A DNA stretch of 64,000 bases, taken from the NCBI GenBank assembly GCA_004295245.1, contig REAR01000059.1, positions 1-64,000 on the forward strand, given 5' to 3'. This DNA is from Sphingobacteriales bacterium. Lineage in GTDB: Bacteria > Bacteroidota > Bacteroidia > Chitinophagales > Chitinophagaceae. Within the stretch, counting starts at the first letter, position 1. Every line of letters starts with the position of its first letter. Below the pieces are notes generated by a model, which did no database searches, was not told where the DNA came from, and worked only from the letters and a program-made list of their open reading frames with translations. The position numbers and the translations under genes are program-made. Positions 41,324 to 51,765 of this stretch are shown piece after piece.

Positions 41324-42490
41324 ATGAACAGAAAATTAAGAATGGGCATGGTAGGTGGTGGTAAAGACGCTTTCATCGGTGCCATTCATCGTCACGCTGC
41401 ATTTATGGATGGTATGGTTGAATTGGTTTGCGGTGCCTTAAGTATCAATCCAGATATTGCTGTAGATTCTGCCCGCTCTCTATTTATTGCAGAAGATCGC
41501 ACCTATCTCAATTTTGAAGAAATGATTAAGAAGGAAGCGGCACTTCCTGCAGATAAAAGAATGGATTTTGTTACCATTGTTACACCCAACTTTGCACACT
41601 TTGCGCCTGCTATGATGGCTTTAGACCATGGCTTTCATGTTGTAATAGAAAAACCTATTACGTTTACAATTGATGAAGCCAAACAACTAAAACAAAAACT
41701 GGATGAAACCGGTTTGTTGCTATGTCTAACGCATACTTATTCTGGCTACCCTATGGTTAAACAGGCAAAAGCCATGGTAAAAGATGGGGTGCTGGGCAAA
41801 ATAAGAAAAGTATATGTAGAGTACCCGCAGGGATGGTTAAGCAAACTCTCAGAAAGAGAAGGAAATGCACAAGCGGCATGGAGAACCGACCCTAAGAAAA
41901 GTGGCAAAAGCGGTTGCATGGGCGATATTGGTACACATGCCGCACACCTTGCGGAATATATTACCGGTTTAAAAATTACCAAGCTTTGTGCCGACTTAAA
42001 TGTTATGGTGGAAGGCCGCATGCTGGATGATGATGGCAACGTATTGCTAAAATTTGAAAACGGTGCTGCAGGTGTTTTAATGGCATCTCAGGTGGCCGCC
42101 GGAGAAGAAAATGCTTTAAAGATTAGAGTTTACGGAGAGAAAGGCGGTGTTGAATGGGCGCAGCACGAACCCAATACACTCTTGTTAAAATGGTTAGACC
42201 AGCCAACACAAATATTAAGAGCCGGTGGTAACTACGGAGATCGTCTCAGCAGTTTTGCCACACATAACTGCCGCACTCCGGGTGGCCATCCAGAAGGGTA
42301 CTTAGAAGCCTTTGGTAATATATACCGCAATTTCTCTTTAACATTAGCTGCCCGTATTGATGGTAAAGAACCTTCTAAAGAAATGCTCGACTTTCCAAGA
42401 GTGGAAGAAGGCATTCGCGGTATGGCTTTTATAGATAATGTAGTTGCTTCTTCTCAGTCTGATAAAAAATGGACTGACTATACCGTATAA
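41324..42490 (+). CDS. Gfo/Idh/MocA-family oxidoreductase
   Basis: RMGMVGGGKDAFIGAIHRHAA, VIEKPITFTIDEAKQL, GDIGTHAAHLAEYITG. Confidence 0.93.
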   Translation: MNRKLRMGMVGGGKDAFIGAIHRHAAFMDGMVELVCGALSINPDIAVDSARSLFIAEDRTYLNFEEMIKKEAALPADKRMDFVTIVTPNFAHFAPAMMALDHGFHVVIEKPITFTIDEAKQLKQKLDETGLLLCLTHTYSGYPMVKQAKAMVKDGVLGKIRKVYVEYPQGWLSKLSEREGNAQAAWRTDPKKSGKSGCMGDIGTHAAHLAEYITGLKITKLCADLNVMVEGRMLDDDGNVLLKFENGAAGVLMASQVAAGEENALKIRVYGEKGGVEWAQHEPNTLLLKWLDQPTQILRAGGNYGDRLSSFATHNCRTPGGHPEGYLEAFGNIYRNFSLTLAARIDGKEPSKEMLDFPRVEEGIRGMAFIDNVVASSQSDKKWTDYTV

Positions 42491-42565
42491 ACAACACTTG
42501 CTATTAATTAATTTAACTAAACGCTGCACATACAGTACCCACTGTATGAAAACAAAACACAACGC

Positions 42566-43621
42566 ATGACAACCATTAAAGGTCCCGGAATATTTTTAGC
42601 CCAGTTTATGGGAGATAAGCCGCCATTTAATAGCCTCAAAGCAATTTGCCTGTGGGCAGAAAGTTTGGGCTTTAAAGGGGTACAAATTCCCACATGGGAT
42701 GCCCGTTGTATAGATTTACAAAAAGCGGCAGAAAGTAAAACCTATGCCGATGAAATAAAAGGAACCGTTGAAGAGTGTGGGTTACAAATAACAGAACTCT
42801 CTACGCACCTGCAAGGCCAACTGGTAGCGGTGCATCCTGCTTACGATGCCATGTTTGATGGCTTTGCCCCAGCCGCTGTGCACGGTAATAGTAAGGCTAG
42901 AACAGAGTGGGCGGTGCAACAATTAAAGTATGCGGCCAAAGCTTCTCAAAATTTAGGCTTAAATGCACACGCCACTTTTAGCGGTGCTTTGTTATGGCAT
43001 ACGGTTTATCCGTGGCCACAACGCCCAGCCGGATTGGTAGAAACCGGTTTTACAGAATTAGCCAACCGCTGGTTGCCTATATTAAATGCTTTTGATGCAT
43101 GTGGTGTGGATGTTTGCTATGAAATACACCCCGGAGAAGATTTGCATGATGGCATTACATATGAACTATTTTTAGAAAAAGTAAACAACCACGCACGTGC
43201 CTGTTTGTTATACGATCCCTCTCATTTTGTATTACAGTGTCTCGATTATCTTGCATATATAGATCATTACCACGAACGCATCCGCATGTTTCATGTAAAA
43301 GATGCAGAGTTTAATGCCAGCGGCAAACAAGGCGTTTATGGAGGCTATCAAAGCTGGTTAAACCGTGCCGGCCGTTTCCGCAGCCTGGGCGATGGGCAGG
43401 TAGACTTCAAATCTGTATTTAGCAAACTGGCAGCATATGATTATAAAGGCTGGGCAGTTATGGAGTGGGAGTGTGCCATTAAACACCCCGAAGATGGCGC
43501 CAAAGAAGGTGCTGTGTTTATAAAAGATCATATTATACGGGTAACCGATAAAACGTTTGACGATTTTGCCGCCACCGGCAGCAACGAAAAATTTAACCGC
43601 ACTGTGTTGGGTTTAGAATAA
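42566..43621 (+). CDS. sugar phosphate isomerase/epimerase (xylose isomerase-like TIM barrel)
   Basis: FKGVQIPTWDARCIDL, VCYEIHPGEDLHDG, LLYDPSHFVLQ, MFHVKDAEF. Confidence 0.9.
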   Translation: MTTIKGPGIFLAQFMGDKPPFNSLKAICLWAESLGFKGVQIPTWDARCIDLQKAAESKTYADEIKGTVEECGLQITELSTHLQGQLVAVHPAYDAMFDGFAPAAVHGNSKARTEWAVQQLKYAAKASQNLGLNAHATFSGALLWHTVYPWPQRPAGLVETGFTELANRWLPILNAFDACGVDVCYEIHPGEDLHDGITYELFLEKVNNHARACLLYDPSHFVLQCLDYLAYIDHYHERIRMFHVKDAEFNASGKQGVYGGYQSWLNRAGRFRSLGDGQVDFKSVFSKLAAYDYKGWAVMEWECAIKHPEDGAKEGAVFIKDHIIRVTDKTFDDFAATGSNEKFNRTVLGLE

Positions 43622-43627
43622 TTTTGT

Positions 43628-43818
43628 AAACCAGCAATAGTGCTGCTATTAAACATTGTTGTGTCACTCACTTGTGCCACAAAATATAATTGAGCTTTTT
43701 TAGGTAACTTTTAACCGGAGTTACGCATAACTTTAAGCAACAAAATGTTTTATAGTACTACCAACGATGAACGGATTGCGACGCAACGATGCTACACCGG
43801 AGTTGCTATGCTGGTATT
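43628..43818. repeat. long heterotypic repeat pair
   Basis: AAACCAGC ... GTTGTGTCACTCACTT (43658-43673) and GATGAACGGATTGCGACGCAAC (43766-43787) ... GCTGGTATT. Confidence 0.83.
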
Positions 43819-43854
43819 GATTATTAATAACAACTAACTTATAAATTAAGCACT

Positions 43855-44256
43855 ATGATTAAGAAATTTCTGGTACTCTCTTGTATGGCAGCAGCCATTT
43901 ATTCTTGTGGCAGCAGCGAACCAAAACCTACTACGACAGAACCACAACCTGCAGCAACTACCGCAGCAGCAGATGATTTATCAAAAAACCCCGACTATCA
44001 AAAAGGGTTGGAGCTGATTGCAAAATCTGATTGCTTAACCTGCCATAAGGTAGATGAAACATCAACCGGCCCCTCTTACCGCGATGTGGCAAATAAATAT
44101 GCCAACAACGATGCAGTAGTAGATTCTTTGTCTCAAAAAATTATAAAAGGGGGTAGCGGTAACTGGGGTACCATACCTATGACGCCACATGCAACACTTT
44201 CTACCGAGGATGCCAGGCAAATGTTGAAATACATTATGCTGCTTAAAACCAATTAA
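43855..44256 (+). CDS. c-type cytochrome lipoprotein
   Basis: Lipobox YSCGSS; SDCLTCHKVDETSTGPSYRDVANKY; distal Met in TIPMTPH. Confidence 0.93.
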   Translation: MIKKFLVLSCMAAAIYSCGSSEPKPTTTEPQPAATTAAADDLSKNPDYQKGLELIAKSDCLTCHKVDETSTGPSYRDVANKYANNDAVVDSLSQKIIKGGSGNWGTIPMTPHATLSTEDARQMLKYIMLLKTN

Positions 44257-44266
44257 TACACGCCGC

Positions 44267-44995
44267 ATGAAATTTTTTTTAACAGCTGTAGCTATTACAG
44301 CAGCAATGTTTGCCTGCAATAATAATACAGCACAAACAGCAGTTAAAATGCCTGCAAGCAATAATGATGGTTTTGTTAAACTGTTTGATGGAAAAACATT
44401 TAACGGCTGGCATACTTTTAAAAGAGATACGGTAGGCAGCGCCTGGAAAGTAGTGGATGGAATGATTTACTTAGATACATCTAAAAAAGAAGGCTGGCAG
44501 GTTAAAGACGGGGGCGATATTGTTACTGATGAAGCTTTTGAAAACTATCATTTAAAACTGGAGTGGCGCTTGGCCCCCGGTGGCAATAGCGGTATTATAT
44601 TTAATGTGCAGGAAGACGGGAATAAGTTTGAACATACCTGGCATACCGGACCAGAGATGCAAGTGTTGGATAATGACGGCCACAGTGATGCTAAAATATA
44701 CAAACACAAATCGGGCGACCTGTATGATTTAATAGCCAGTTCAAAAGACGCATCAAAACCTGCCGGAGAATGGAACCTGGCAGAAATTATTTGCAATAAC
44801 GGAAAACTAGATCTTTTCTTAAACGGCGTAAACGTAGTATCTACCACCATGTGGGACGATAATTGGAAACAGTTGATTGCAGGTAGTAAGTTTAAGGGCC
44901 GTGCCGATTTTGGAGCATATAAAAAAGGCCGCATTGCCTTACAAGATCATGGTAATGCTGTTTGGTACCGTAACATTATCATTAAAAAACTATAA
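44267..44995 (+). CDS. DUF1080 (3-keto-disaccharide hydrolase-like) lipoprotein
   Basis: FVKLFDGKTFNGWHTF, LEWRLAPGGNSGIIFNVQED, GPEMQVLDNDGH. Confidence 0.92.
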   Translation: MKFFLTAVAITAAMFACNNNTAQTAVKMPASNNDGFVKLFDGKTFNGWHTFKRDTVGSAWKVVDGMIYLDTSKKEGWQVKDGGDIVTDEAFENYHLKLEWRLAPGGNSGIIFNVQEDGNKFEHTWHTGPEMQVLDNDGHSDAKIYKHKSGDLYDLIASSKDASKPAGEWNLAEIICNNGKLDLFLNGVNVVSTTMWDDNWKQLIAGSKFKGRADFGAYKKGRIALQDHGNAVWYRNIIIKKL

Positions 44996-44997
44996 CA

Positions 44998-45750
44998 ATG
45001 CTTGCAAAATGTATTTTTCGCTATTTGTTTTTGTTGCTTACACTTGTTGTTAGCGTATCGTTTAGTGGAAATAATTTTTTGCAACCACTGAAAAGAGAAA
45101 ACCGGGTGTTGGTGTTTTCTAAAACCAATGCATTTAGGCATGCCAGTATAGCCGATGGTATAGAAGCGATACGAAAAATTGGAGAAGCTAATAATTTTGA
45201 TGTGGATGCCACAGAAGATTCTTTAGCTTTTACACCAGAAAACTTACAACAGTACAAGGCGGTTATTTTTTTGCATACTACCGGTAATATCTTAGGCGAA
45301 GCGCAGCAACTGGCGTTTGAAGATTATATACATAAGGGCGGTGGCTTTGCAGGTATACACGGTGCCAGCGATTGCGAATACCAATGGCCCTGGTATGTAA
45401 AAATGGTAGGCGCTAGTTTTGATAGCCACCCCAAACAGCAAGATGCCGTTTTAAGAGTGGTAAATAAAAAGCATGTAGCTACCAAAGGCTTGCCACAAGA
45501 ATGGAAACGCTTTGACGAGTGGTATAATTTTAAAAATCTGAACAAGAAAGTAAAAGTGCTTATTAAATTAGATGAGCAATCTTATCAGGGTGGTAAGCAT
45601 GGAAAGAATCACCCGATTGCGTGGTACCATGCTTATGAAGGAGGCCGTGCATTTTATACGGCACTGGGTCATACAAAAGAAGCTTATACTGAGCCTTTGT
45701 TTTTACAACATATTACTGGCGGCATAAAATATGCCATGAACGTACAATAG
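44998..45750 (+). CDS. ThuA-domain protein
   Basis: VLVFSKTNAFRHASIADGIEAI, GGGFAGIHGASDCEYQWPWY, HPIAWYHAYEGGRAFYTALGHTKEAY. Confidence 0.92.
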   Translation: MLAKCIFRYLFLLLTLVVSVSFSGNNFLQPLKRENRVLVFSKTNAFRHASIADGIEAIRKIGEANNFDVDATEDSLAFTPENLQQYKAVIFLHTTGNILGEAQQLAFEDYIHKGGGFAGIHGASDCEYQWPWYVKMVGASFDSHPKQQDAVLRVVNKKHVATKGLPQEWKRFDEWYNFKNLNKKVKVLIKLDEQSYQGGKHGKNHPIAWYHAYEGGRAFYTALGHTKEAYTEPLFLQHITGGIKYAMNVQ

Positions 45751-45767
45751 CAGAACGCTATATAAAT

Positions 45768-45796
45768 AAAAGGCCGCTTTAAATAAGCGGCCTTTT
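45768..45796. terminator. bidirectional terminator between convergent genes
   Basis: AAAAGGCCGCTT-loop-AAGCGGCCTTTT. Confidence 0.9.
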
Positions 45797-45799
45797 ATT

Positions 45800-46543
45800 T
45801 TATTGTAATGCTCTTACCCAAATATTTCTATAACTAACGGCATCGCCGTGGTCTTGTAATATAAAAGGTAATTTATCAGCATGCTTTGTGTATCCTGGTG
45901 TGCCAATATATTCTGTTGCGCCCCATATTTCAATATTGTTTTGTACTAAAACACCGTTGTGTAAAACCGTGATGCGGGCGGCAGCTTTAACAGTACCGTC
46001 TTCATTAAAACGTGGTGCAGTAAACACCACATCATACGTTTGCCACTCACCGGGTTTGCGGCTGGCATTTACCAAGGGCATACGTTGCTTATAAATACTA
46101 CCAGCCTGCCCGTTGCTGTAAGTAACATTATTATAATTATCTAATACCTGCAGCTCGTATAAACCCATAAAAAAGATACCGCTATTACCGCGTCCCTGTC
46201 CTTCGCCTTTTACAATAGCAGGTGTTCTCCATTCTATATGCAACTGGCAATCGCTAAAGCCTTGTTTAGATTTTATATTGCCGGTGCCGCCTGCAACAGT
46301 CATTGCGTTGTCTTCTACTTTCCATTTAACAGCACCGCCGTTTACACCTTCCCAGGCACTGGCATCTGTGCCGCCAAATAATACTACTGCATCTGATGGT
46401 GCGTTGTGTGCAGTAACACCTGGTGTTATTACTTTAGGAGCCGGGCTCCATACTTCAGTCAGCTTGGGGTCGCCCTGACGTTGTGCAACAGTTACAGTAG
46501 TAAACGAGGCCAGCAAGCAAAACGATAGCAAATATTTTTTCAT
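45800..46543 (-). CDS. DUF1080 secreted protein (second copy)
   Basis: [57 protein letters not shown]. Confidence 0.92.
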   Translation of the reverse strand: MKKYLLSFCLLASFTTVTVAQRQGDPKLTEVWSPAPKVITPGVTAHNAPSDAVVLFGGTDASAWEGVNGGAVKWKVEDNAMTVAGGTGNIKSKQGFSDCQLHIEWRTPAIVKGEGQGRGNSGIFFMGLYELQVLDNYNNVTYSNGQAGSIYKQRMPLVNASRKPGEWQTYDVVFTAPRFNEDGTVKAAARITVLHNGVLVQNNIEIWGATEYIGTPGYTKHADKLPFILQDHGDAVSYRNIWVRALQ

Positions 46544-46636
46544 TTAAAATTTGTTTTAATGACTATAAAAATAACTTTTTTGCACTACCCGGTAAAAGCT
46601 TTTTAAAAGTAAACTGTGTATTGTTGCTAATACTTT

Positions 46637-47371
46637 TTACTTGTGTACAATTAATTTACCCTCTTCATAAAAGGGTAAAACATTGGCAACGTCCGGTGTA
46701 AGGCAATACTGCATATCTTTTTCAAGACCATAGCCACTCAAGCGCAGGTAGTGAGAGGCTTCTTTGGCTTTCATAAACTCAAACAAATCTTTTTTGGCTT
46801 TTGTGTACATGGTTTCTGCAATTTGAGAGGAATCGCAGTTGATGCTAAAATTTTTCTTAATACGATTTATAACAGCACCGGCAAATAACATGTCTTCTAT
46901 GTTTACCCGATCTTTCCAGGCGGCGCAGCCTAAGAGTACATTTTTATTTTGTGCCAGTAGATAATTACATACAGCTGAAAGATTGGGAAAGGAACCGGTA
47001 ATAATCTGCGGGGCTCCTCTTTCTAACGCCATGTGCAAAAGCTTGGTACCATTGGTGGTGGTTAAAACCAATGTTTTGTTTTCTATAAACGCTCTTGGGT
47101 ATTCAAAAGGCGAGTTGCCATATTCTAAGCCTTCGGCTACTTTGCCATCTCTTTCTCCTGCAGTTATTGCATCAATCTTACGTCCCAGTTCTATACACTT
47201 GGCCACACTGTCTACTGGTATAATACATTTAGCGCCGTTATATAAAGCAGTGGCAATAGTAGAGGTGGCTCTTAATACATCAATAATTACCACAACGGTA
47301 TTAGAAAGGTCGTATAAGTTTAATAGGGCGGGAGATAGAGAAGTATGAAGCGTTGGTTTTGCGTTTGTCAT
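46637..47371 (-). CDS. comB: 2-phosphosulfolactate phosphatase
   Basis: VVIIDVLRATSTIATALYNGAKCIIPV, GERDGKVAEGLEYGNSPFEY, LTTTNGTKLL. Confidence 0.92.
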   Translation of the reverse strand: MTNAKPTLHTSLSPALLNLYDLSNTVVVIIDVLRATSTIATALYNGAKCIIPVDSVAKCIELGRKIDAITAGERDGKVAEGLEYGNSPFEYPRAFIENKTLVLTTTNGTKLLHMALERGAPQIITGSFPNLSAVCNYLLAQNKNVLLGCAAWKDRVNIEDMLFAGAVINRIKKNFSINCDSSQIAETMYTKAKKDLFEFMKAKEASHYLRLSGYGLEKDMQYCLTPDVANVLPFYEEGKLIVHK

Positions 47372-47437
47372 AATTAAACTAAAAACACAAATGTAAAGTA
47401 ATGCCTGTTAAAATGATGCAATACTAAGGGGCAAATA

Positions 47438-47911
47438 TTAGCGCAGTAGTTGTTTCCATTTTTCTGTTTCTGCGTATTGTTTAATTACTGTATTGCGTTG
47501 CTCTAATAGCTTTTGCAAATAGCGGGTTAAATACAGTTTATTAAACATGCTGCCTAGCCCACCATAAGGAGATTCAAAAGAAAGCAGGTCAATCATTAAA
47601 GTGCCGTTATCAGTGGGTTTAAAATAATGCTCGTGTTTCATGGTTTTAAAATCTCCGCTAACCATTTCATCTGTAAAACTGTTGTAGGGTTGTAATTGGC
47701 TTATTTTAACTTTTAGAATGCGTTGCTTGGCCAGGTGTTTTGCTTTCCATGTTACTGTTTCATTTAAACCAATTAAACCAGTGGTGGTGCCTGCAACCGC
47801 TTCTTCTTTTGTATGTGCCATTGCTTTTTTGTGCAGGTCAATACTTCTGCTAAGATCAAAAACCCGTTGTGGCGGTGCAGCTATAAATGTGGTGAGGTGT
47901 ATTAATGGCAT
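47438..47911 (-). CDS. SRPBCC-family protein
   Basis: IHLTTFIAAPPQRVFDLSRSIDLHKKAMAHTKEEAVAG...GLIGLNETVTWKAKHL. Confidence 0.82.
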   Translation of the reverse strand: MPLIHLTTFIAAPPQRVFDLSRSIDLHKKAMAHTKEEAVAGTTTGLIGLNETVTWKAKHLAKQRILKVKISQLQPYNSFTDEMVSGDFKTMKHEHYFKPTDNGTLMIDLLSFESPYGGLGSMFNKLYLTRYLQKLLEQRNTVIKQYAETEKWKQLLR

Positions 47912-47986
47912 AGCATTAAGCTTATTGGATGGTGGTGATAGTTGTTTTGCAAAAACCTTTCCAAAAAAGTAACACTGCTTTATTTT

Positions 47987-48058
47987 ATTGCCAATGCGGT
48001 TGCTGCCGTTGAAGTGAGTGACACAACGATGCTGACCGGAGTTACCATGCTGGCTACC
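47987..48058 (+). repeat. variant-subfamily repeat
   Basis: GAAGTGAGTGACACAACGATGCTGACCGGAGTTACCATGCTGGCTACC. Confidence 0.85.
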
Positions 48059-48064
48059 CTATTA

Positions 48065-49150
48065 TTATGAAAAGGGAAACTTAACCACTTTGGCTTTTAG
48101 CTGCTTATCTCTTACGGCAATAAAAACTTCTGTATCTAACGCAGCGTGTGCACTGTTTACATAACCCATGCCTATAGCTTTTTGCAAGCTGGGCGCCTGC
48201 GTGCCCGATGTTACAAAACCAATGTCATTGCCAGCTGCATCTTTAATTTGATAATGATGGCGGGGTATGCCTTTGTCTACCATTTCAAAACCTACCAGCT
48301 TACGGCTTATACCGTTTGCTTTTTGTGTTTCTAAAATGGTGCGTGCCGTAAAGTCTTTGGTAAACTTGGTTATCCAACCCAAGCCTGCTTCTAGCGGAGA
48401 GGTGGCATCATCAATATCGTTACCATATAAACAAAAACCCATTTCTAAACGTAAGGTATCTCTTGCACCCAAGCCAATGGGTTTAATGCCTTGTGCAGCA
48501 CCAGCTGCAAAAATAGCGTCCCAAATTTTTTCAGCATCGTTGTCTTTATCTTCAAAATAAATTTCAACGCCTCCGGCACCTGTATAACCGGTGGCACTTA
48601 CTAAAACATTTTCAACACCAGCAAACACACCTTTTGTAAATGTGTAATATTTCAGGTTTAAAATATCCATACTGGTTAAGGATTGCAAAATTTTTGTGGC
48701 ATTAGGCCCTTGTATGGCCAGCAGGCAGGTTTTATCAGAAATATTATGCATTTCCACACCCTTGGTATTGTGCTGGCTAATCCAGTTCCAATCCTTTTCA
48801 ATATTAGAAGCATTTACCACTATCATATACACCTTGTTGGCCTCTACACAATAAATTAAAAGATCATCAATAATACCCCCTTCGTTATTGGGCATACAAC
48901 TGTATTGTGCTTTGCCATCTGTAAGTTTTGATGCATCGTTAGTGGTAACACGCTGTATCAGGTCTAATGCGTCAGCGCCTTTCAGAATAAACTCACCCAT
49001 ATGGCTTACATCAAAAACGCCTGCATTTGAACGCACTGCAGCATGCTCATCATTAATACCGGTGTAACTAATGGGCATATTGTAACCAGCAAAGGGGGCC
49101 ATTTTTGCGCCCAATGCAATGTGTTTTTGTGTAAACGGAGTGTTCTTCAT
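48065..49150 (-). CDS. gcvT: glycine cleavage system aminomethyltransferase
   Basis: [67 protein letters not shown]. Confidence 0.97.
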   Translation of the reverse strand: MKNTPFTQKHIALGAKMAPFAGYNMPISYTGINDEHAAVRSNAGVFDVSHMGEFILKGADALDLIQRVTTNDASKLTDGKAQYSCMPNNEGGIIDDLLIYCVEANKVYMIVVNASNIEKDWNWISQHNTKGVEMHNISDKTCLLAIQGPNATKILQSLTSMDILNLKYYTFTKGVFAGVENVLVSATGYTGAGGVEIYFEDKDNDAEKIWDAIFAAGAAQGIKPIGLGARDTLRLEMGFCLYGNDIDDATSPLEAGLGWITKFTKDFTARTILETQKANGISRKLVGFEMVDKGIPRHHYQIKDAAGNDIGFVTSGTQAPSLQKAIGMGYVNSAHAALDTEVFIAVRDKQLKAKVVKFPFS

Positions 49151-49249
49151 TTGGTCTTTTTAGGCTGCAAAAATAAAGGTTGCCATTGAGGCAACCAATT
49201 ATACATTTCAAAGGAGGTGTTTAATTTTTTGTTTCCGGCATTTGTAAGC

Positions 49250-49328
49250 TTAGCAGCAGTTGTTGCGTCGCACACGTGTACGGTTGTGCAGGCCGCAACG
49301 GTATTTTATAAAAACCAGTGGCTGGCAG
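49250..49328 (-). repeat. dispersed palindromic repeat
   Basis: GTTGCGTCGCACACGTGTAC (from 49262). Confidence 0.8.
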
Positions 49329-49399
49329 CATACAAAGAAGCCAGAAAAGAAAGAATTAATAGTAGCGGTTTCATTTTTTTTAATTTGATAAGGTTTTAA

Positions 49400-49427
49400 A
49401 AAAAGGCCCCATGTGAACAAGGGGCCC
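49400..49427 (-). terminator. terminator of padR-pspC operon
   Basis: Minus strand: GGCCCC-loop-GGGGCC followed by TTTTTTT. Confidence 0.8.
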
Positions 49428-49487
49428 TGTGTTCCAACTTCAACCCCGCTTGCCAACTGTAGTTGATGCAGCGGCATGCAGGCGCTA

Positions 49488-51752
49488 TTAAAATTTTGAT
49501 ACAAATGTTACCGGAGAAAAAATACTACTGGCAGCTATTGGTTCGTCAATATTTTCTGCTTCCTGATTATTGCTATTTTGTGTAACCTGTTTAATTTTCT
49601 TCTCTCTTTCAACACTGTCTTTCACCCGCATTTCCTCACGCAGCTTTTCTTTTACTTTATCTTTAATAGAGTCTTCCAGTTGTTTATACCGGTACTGGTA
49701 TTGCACATCTTTGTCTTTAAATTCACCTTCGGCTTCAATGTCCACTCCCTCATCATTAATCTTTAATTTAAACTTGCCGTTTTTCAGTTCATTTAAATCC
49801 AATTTGTCCATTCTTTGTAAACCTTCGGGTGTCATTATATATTCAATACCTGCATCCCAACGGTAACTATTATCCCAACTGTCATCCCACTGCATATTCC
49901 AGCCACGGCGATTATTTACATTTATTGAAAACCACTCGTAATCTTCCACTGCTTTTGTAATTTCTATTTTCTTACCTACGGGTACTTCCACCACAATCAA
50001 AACCTGCTGGTTTCTGAATTTTTCATTTCGTGTAATGGCAAAGCCTTTAGGCAAGGTTAAAACAGAGTCTTTAATAACCGGGGTAAAGTTTATTTTTTCA
50101 GCCAGTGCCTTTGCTTCTTCGGGGTTATTGCCACGGCTAAAGCGCATCTGGTAAACATGGTAATCATTGTCTTTACTTTTTATGATGTTTACTCTAACGG
50201 TATTCAGCATAAGAGTATCTTCATTTATTCCGTAGAAAGGCATGTTTTTGTGGTCCCAGTCAATACCATACCAGTCGCTTCCATAGTAGCGTACATTGCT
50301 TGGCGTCACATCTACCACCATTTTTTCTTTAATAGGCTGGTTAATGGTAATGGTACTTTCAATACCAGATCTTGTTTTAAAGTTTCTGGAGATACCTGCA
50401 ACTAAACAAATAACACTTACCCATCCAAGGGTCCATAAGGTGCCAAACACATAACCCAGGTAGTGCGTTTTGCTTCTTATGCCCATAATTCTTCTTACCA
50501 ACCAAACCAGCAATGCTATAATAGGTACTGCTAAGAATAATATTAAAGTGCCCCATAAGAAAAGGTTTTGCCAAAAGCCATCCAGTAAGTAACCTTTAAA
50601 AGGAATAATGCTCACCCCGCCTGCAATCCCTCCAAACAATACTCCCATTAAGGCCATTAACAATGCAAAAGCAATAATACCGGCAATAAATAAGAAGAAT
50701 GCTTTAAACAACACGCCAATGGCATGTCCAAACCCGGTGCCTGTTTTTCTGGCAACAGGCGCAGCTTCTGCAGCAAACGACTGTGTTCTTTCTTTAGCAA
50801 CTGTACCCAGCTCTTGCGCTTTATCTTTAACCTCGCTGCCAAATTTTTCAGCACGTGCTTTTAAATGTTCCAGATCTTCTTTTACGGTTTTAGAAATACT
50901 TTCAAGGTCTACTTTCTCACCACGCATTTCCAATTTTTCTGTAGCTGTAACTGCTTCAGGTAATACTATCCATAAAACGATATAGGTAATAAACAACGTG
51001 CCACCAAAACCACCCGTAATAAATACAGGCCCGGGGTTAAAGTCAAACCATGCGTTGTTAAAAATGCTGGTAATGCCACCAAAAATAATGGGTAAGGCAA
51101 ATATTAAACGGGGTATCCAGGTGTCAATATTAAAGTAAGCAGCCACACCGCTGGCTACGCCACCAATTACTTTATCATCGGGGTTACGGTATAAACGCTT
51201 GCGGCTGGTAGAGGCTAAAGATCTTGAAGGCAAAACAATCCAGAAAATAATATAGAGTAAGATGCCGGTGCCAAAACCACCTAAGGTTATAATGGCAAAT
51301 AAAATTCTTACAACTGCAGGGTCAATTTTTAAGTAGTTTGCCAAACCTCCACAAACGCCCCCCAGTACTTTATCATTTTCACTTCTATACCAGCGGCGTG
51401 GCTCATCTGCCGTGGTATAAGATTGTTGTTGCTGGCCACTATTTGTATTATTAGTAGCACTTGCGTTTGCAGCAGCTAAGTCATTTTCTGCTTGCTCTAA
51501 ATCTGCAGGCCTACCAATACTGTCAATAACAGCATTCACATCAGCATCCGTAATACAGGCACTGCCTTTTTTTAACCGGCCATCAAACAATTCTGCAATG
51601 CGGCTCTCAATGTCATTAATAATTTCATCTCTGCCTTCTTCATTAGCAAAATAAATACGCAAACTTTCTACGTATTGTTTCAGTGTATCATAAGCAGGCT
51701 CCTCAATGGGTATCACCCTGCCCTGAAAGTTTATATTAATTATCTTTTTCAT
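49488..51752 (-). CDS. PspC-domain membrane protein
   Basis: Two PspC blocks (KVLGGVCGGLANYLKIDPAVVRILFAI; KVIGGVASGVAAYFNIDTWIPRLIFAL), TM segments. Confidence 0.93.
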   Translation of the reverse strand: MKKIININFQGRVIPIEEPAYDTLKQYVESLRIYFANEEGRDEIINDIESRIAELFDGRLKKGSACITDADVNAVIDSIGRPADLEQAENDLAAANASATNNTNSGQQQQSYTTADEPRRWYRSENDKVLGGVCGGLANYLKIDPAVVRILFAIITLGGFGTGILLYIIFWIVLPSRSLASTSRKRLYRNPDDKVIGGVASGVAAYFNIDTWIPRLIFALPIIFGGITSIFNNAWFDFNPGPVFITGGFGGTLFITYIVLWIVLPEAVTATEKLEMRGEKVDLESISKTVKEDLEHLKARAEKFGSEVKDKAQELGTVAKERTQSFAAEAAPVARKTGTGFGHAIGVLFKAFFLFIAGIIAFALLMALMGVLFGGIAGGVSIIPFKGYLLDGFWQNLFLWGTLILFLAVPIIALLVWLVRRIMGIRSKTHYLGYVFGTLWTLGWVSVICLVAGISRNFKTRSGIESTITINQPIKEKMVVDVTPSNVRYYGSDWYGIDWDHKNMPFYGINEDTLMLNTVRVNIIKSKDNDYHVYQMRFSRGNNPEEAKALAEKINFTPVIKDSVLTLPKGFAITRNEKFRNQQVLIVVEVPVGKKIEITKAVEDYEWFSINVNNRRGWNMQWDDSWDNSYRWDAGIEYIMTPEGLQRMDKLDLNELKNGKFKLKINDEGVDIEAEGEFKDKDVQYQYRYKQLEDSIKDKVKEKLREEMRVKDSVEREKKIKQVTQNSNNQEAENIDEPIAASSIFSPVTFVSKF

Positions 51753-51765
51753 TGTTGCCTGGTAT

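Noticed and set aside
49217-49399. 60-aa ORF with signal-like N-terminus
   Set aside because: Translates through the repeat (VVASHTCTVV); similar spurious peptides (CVAHTCT, EVCDATT) appear wherever the repeat occurs.
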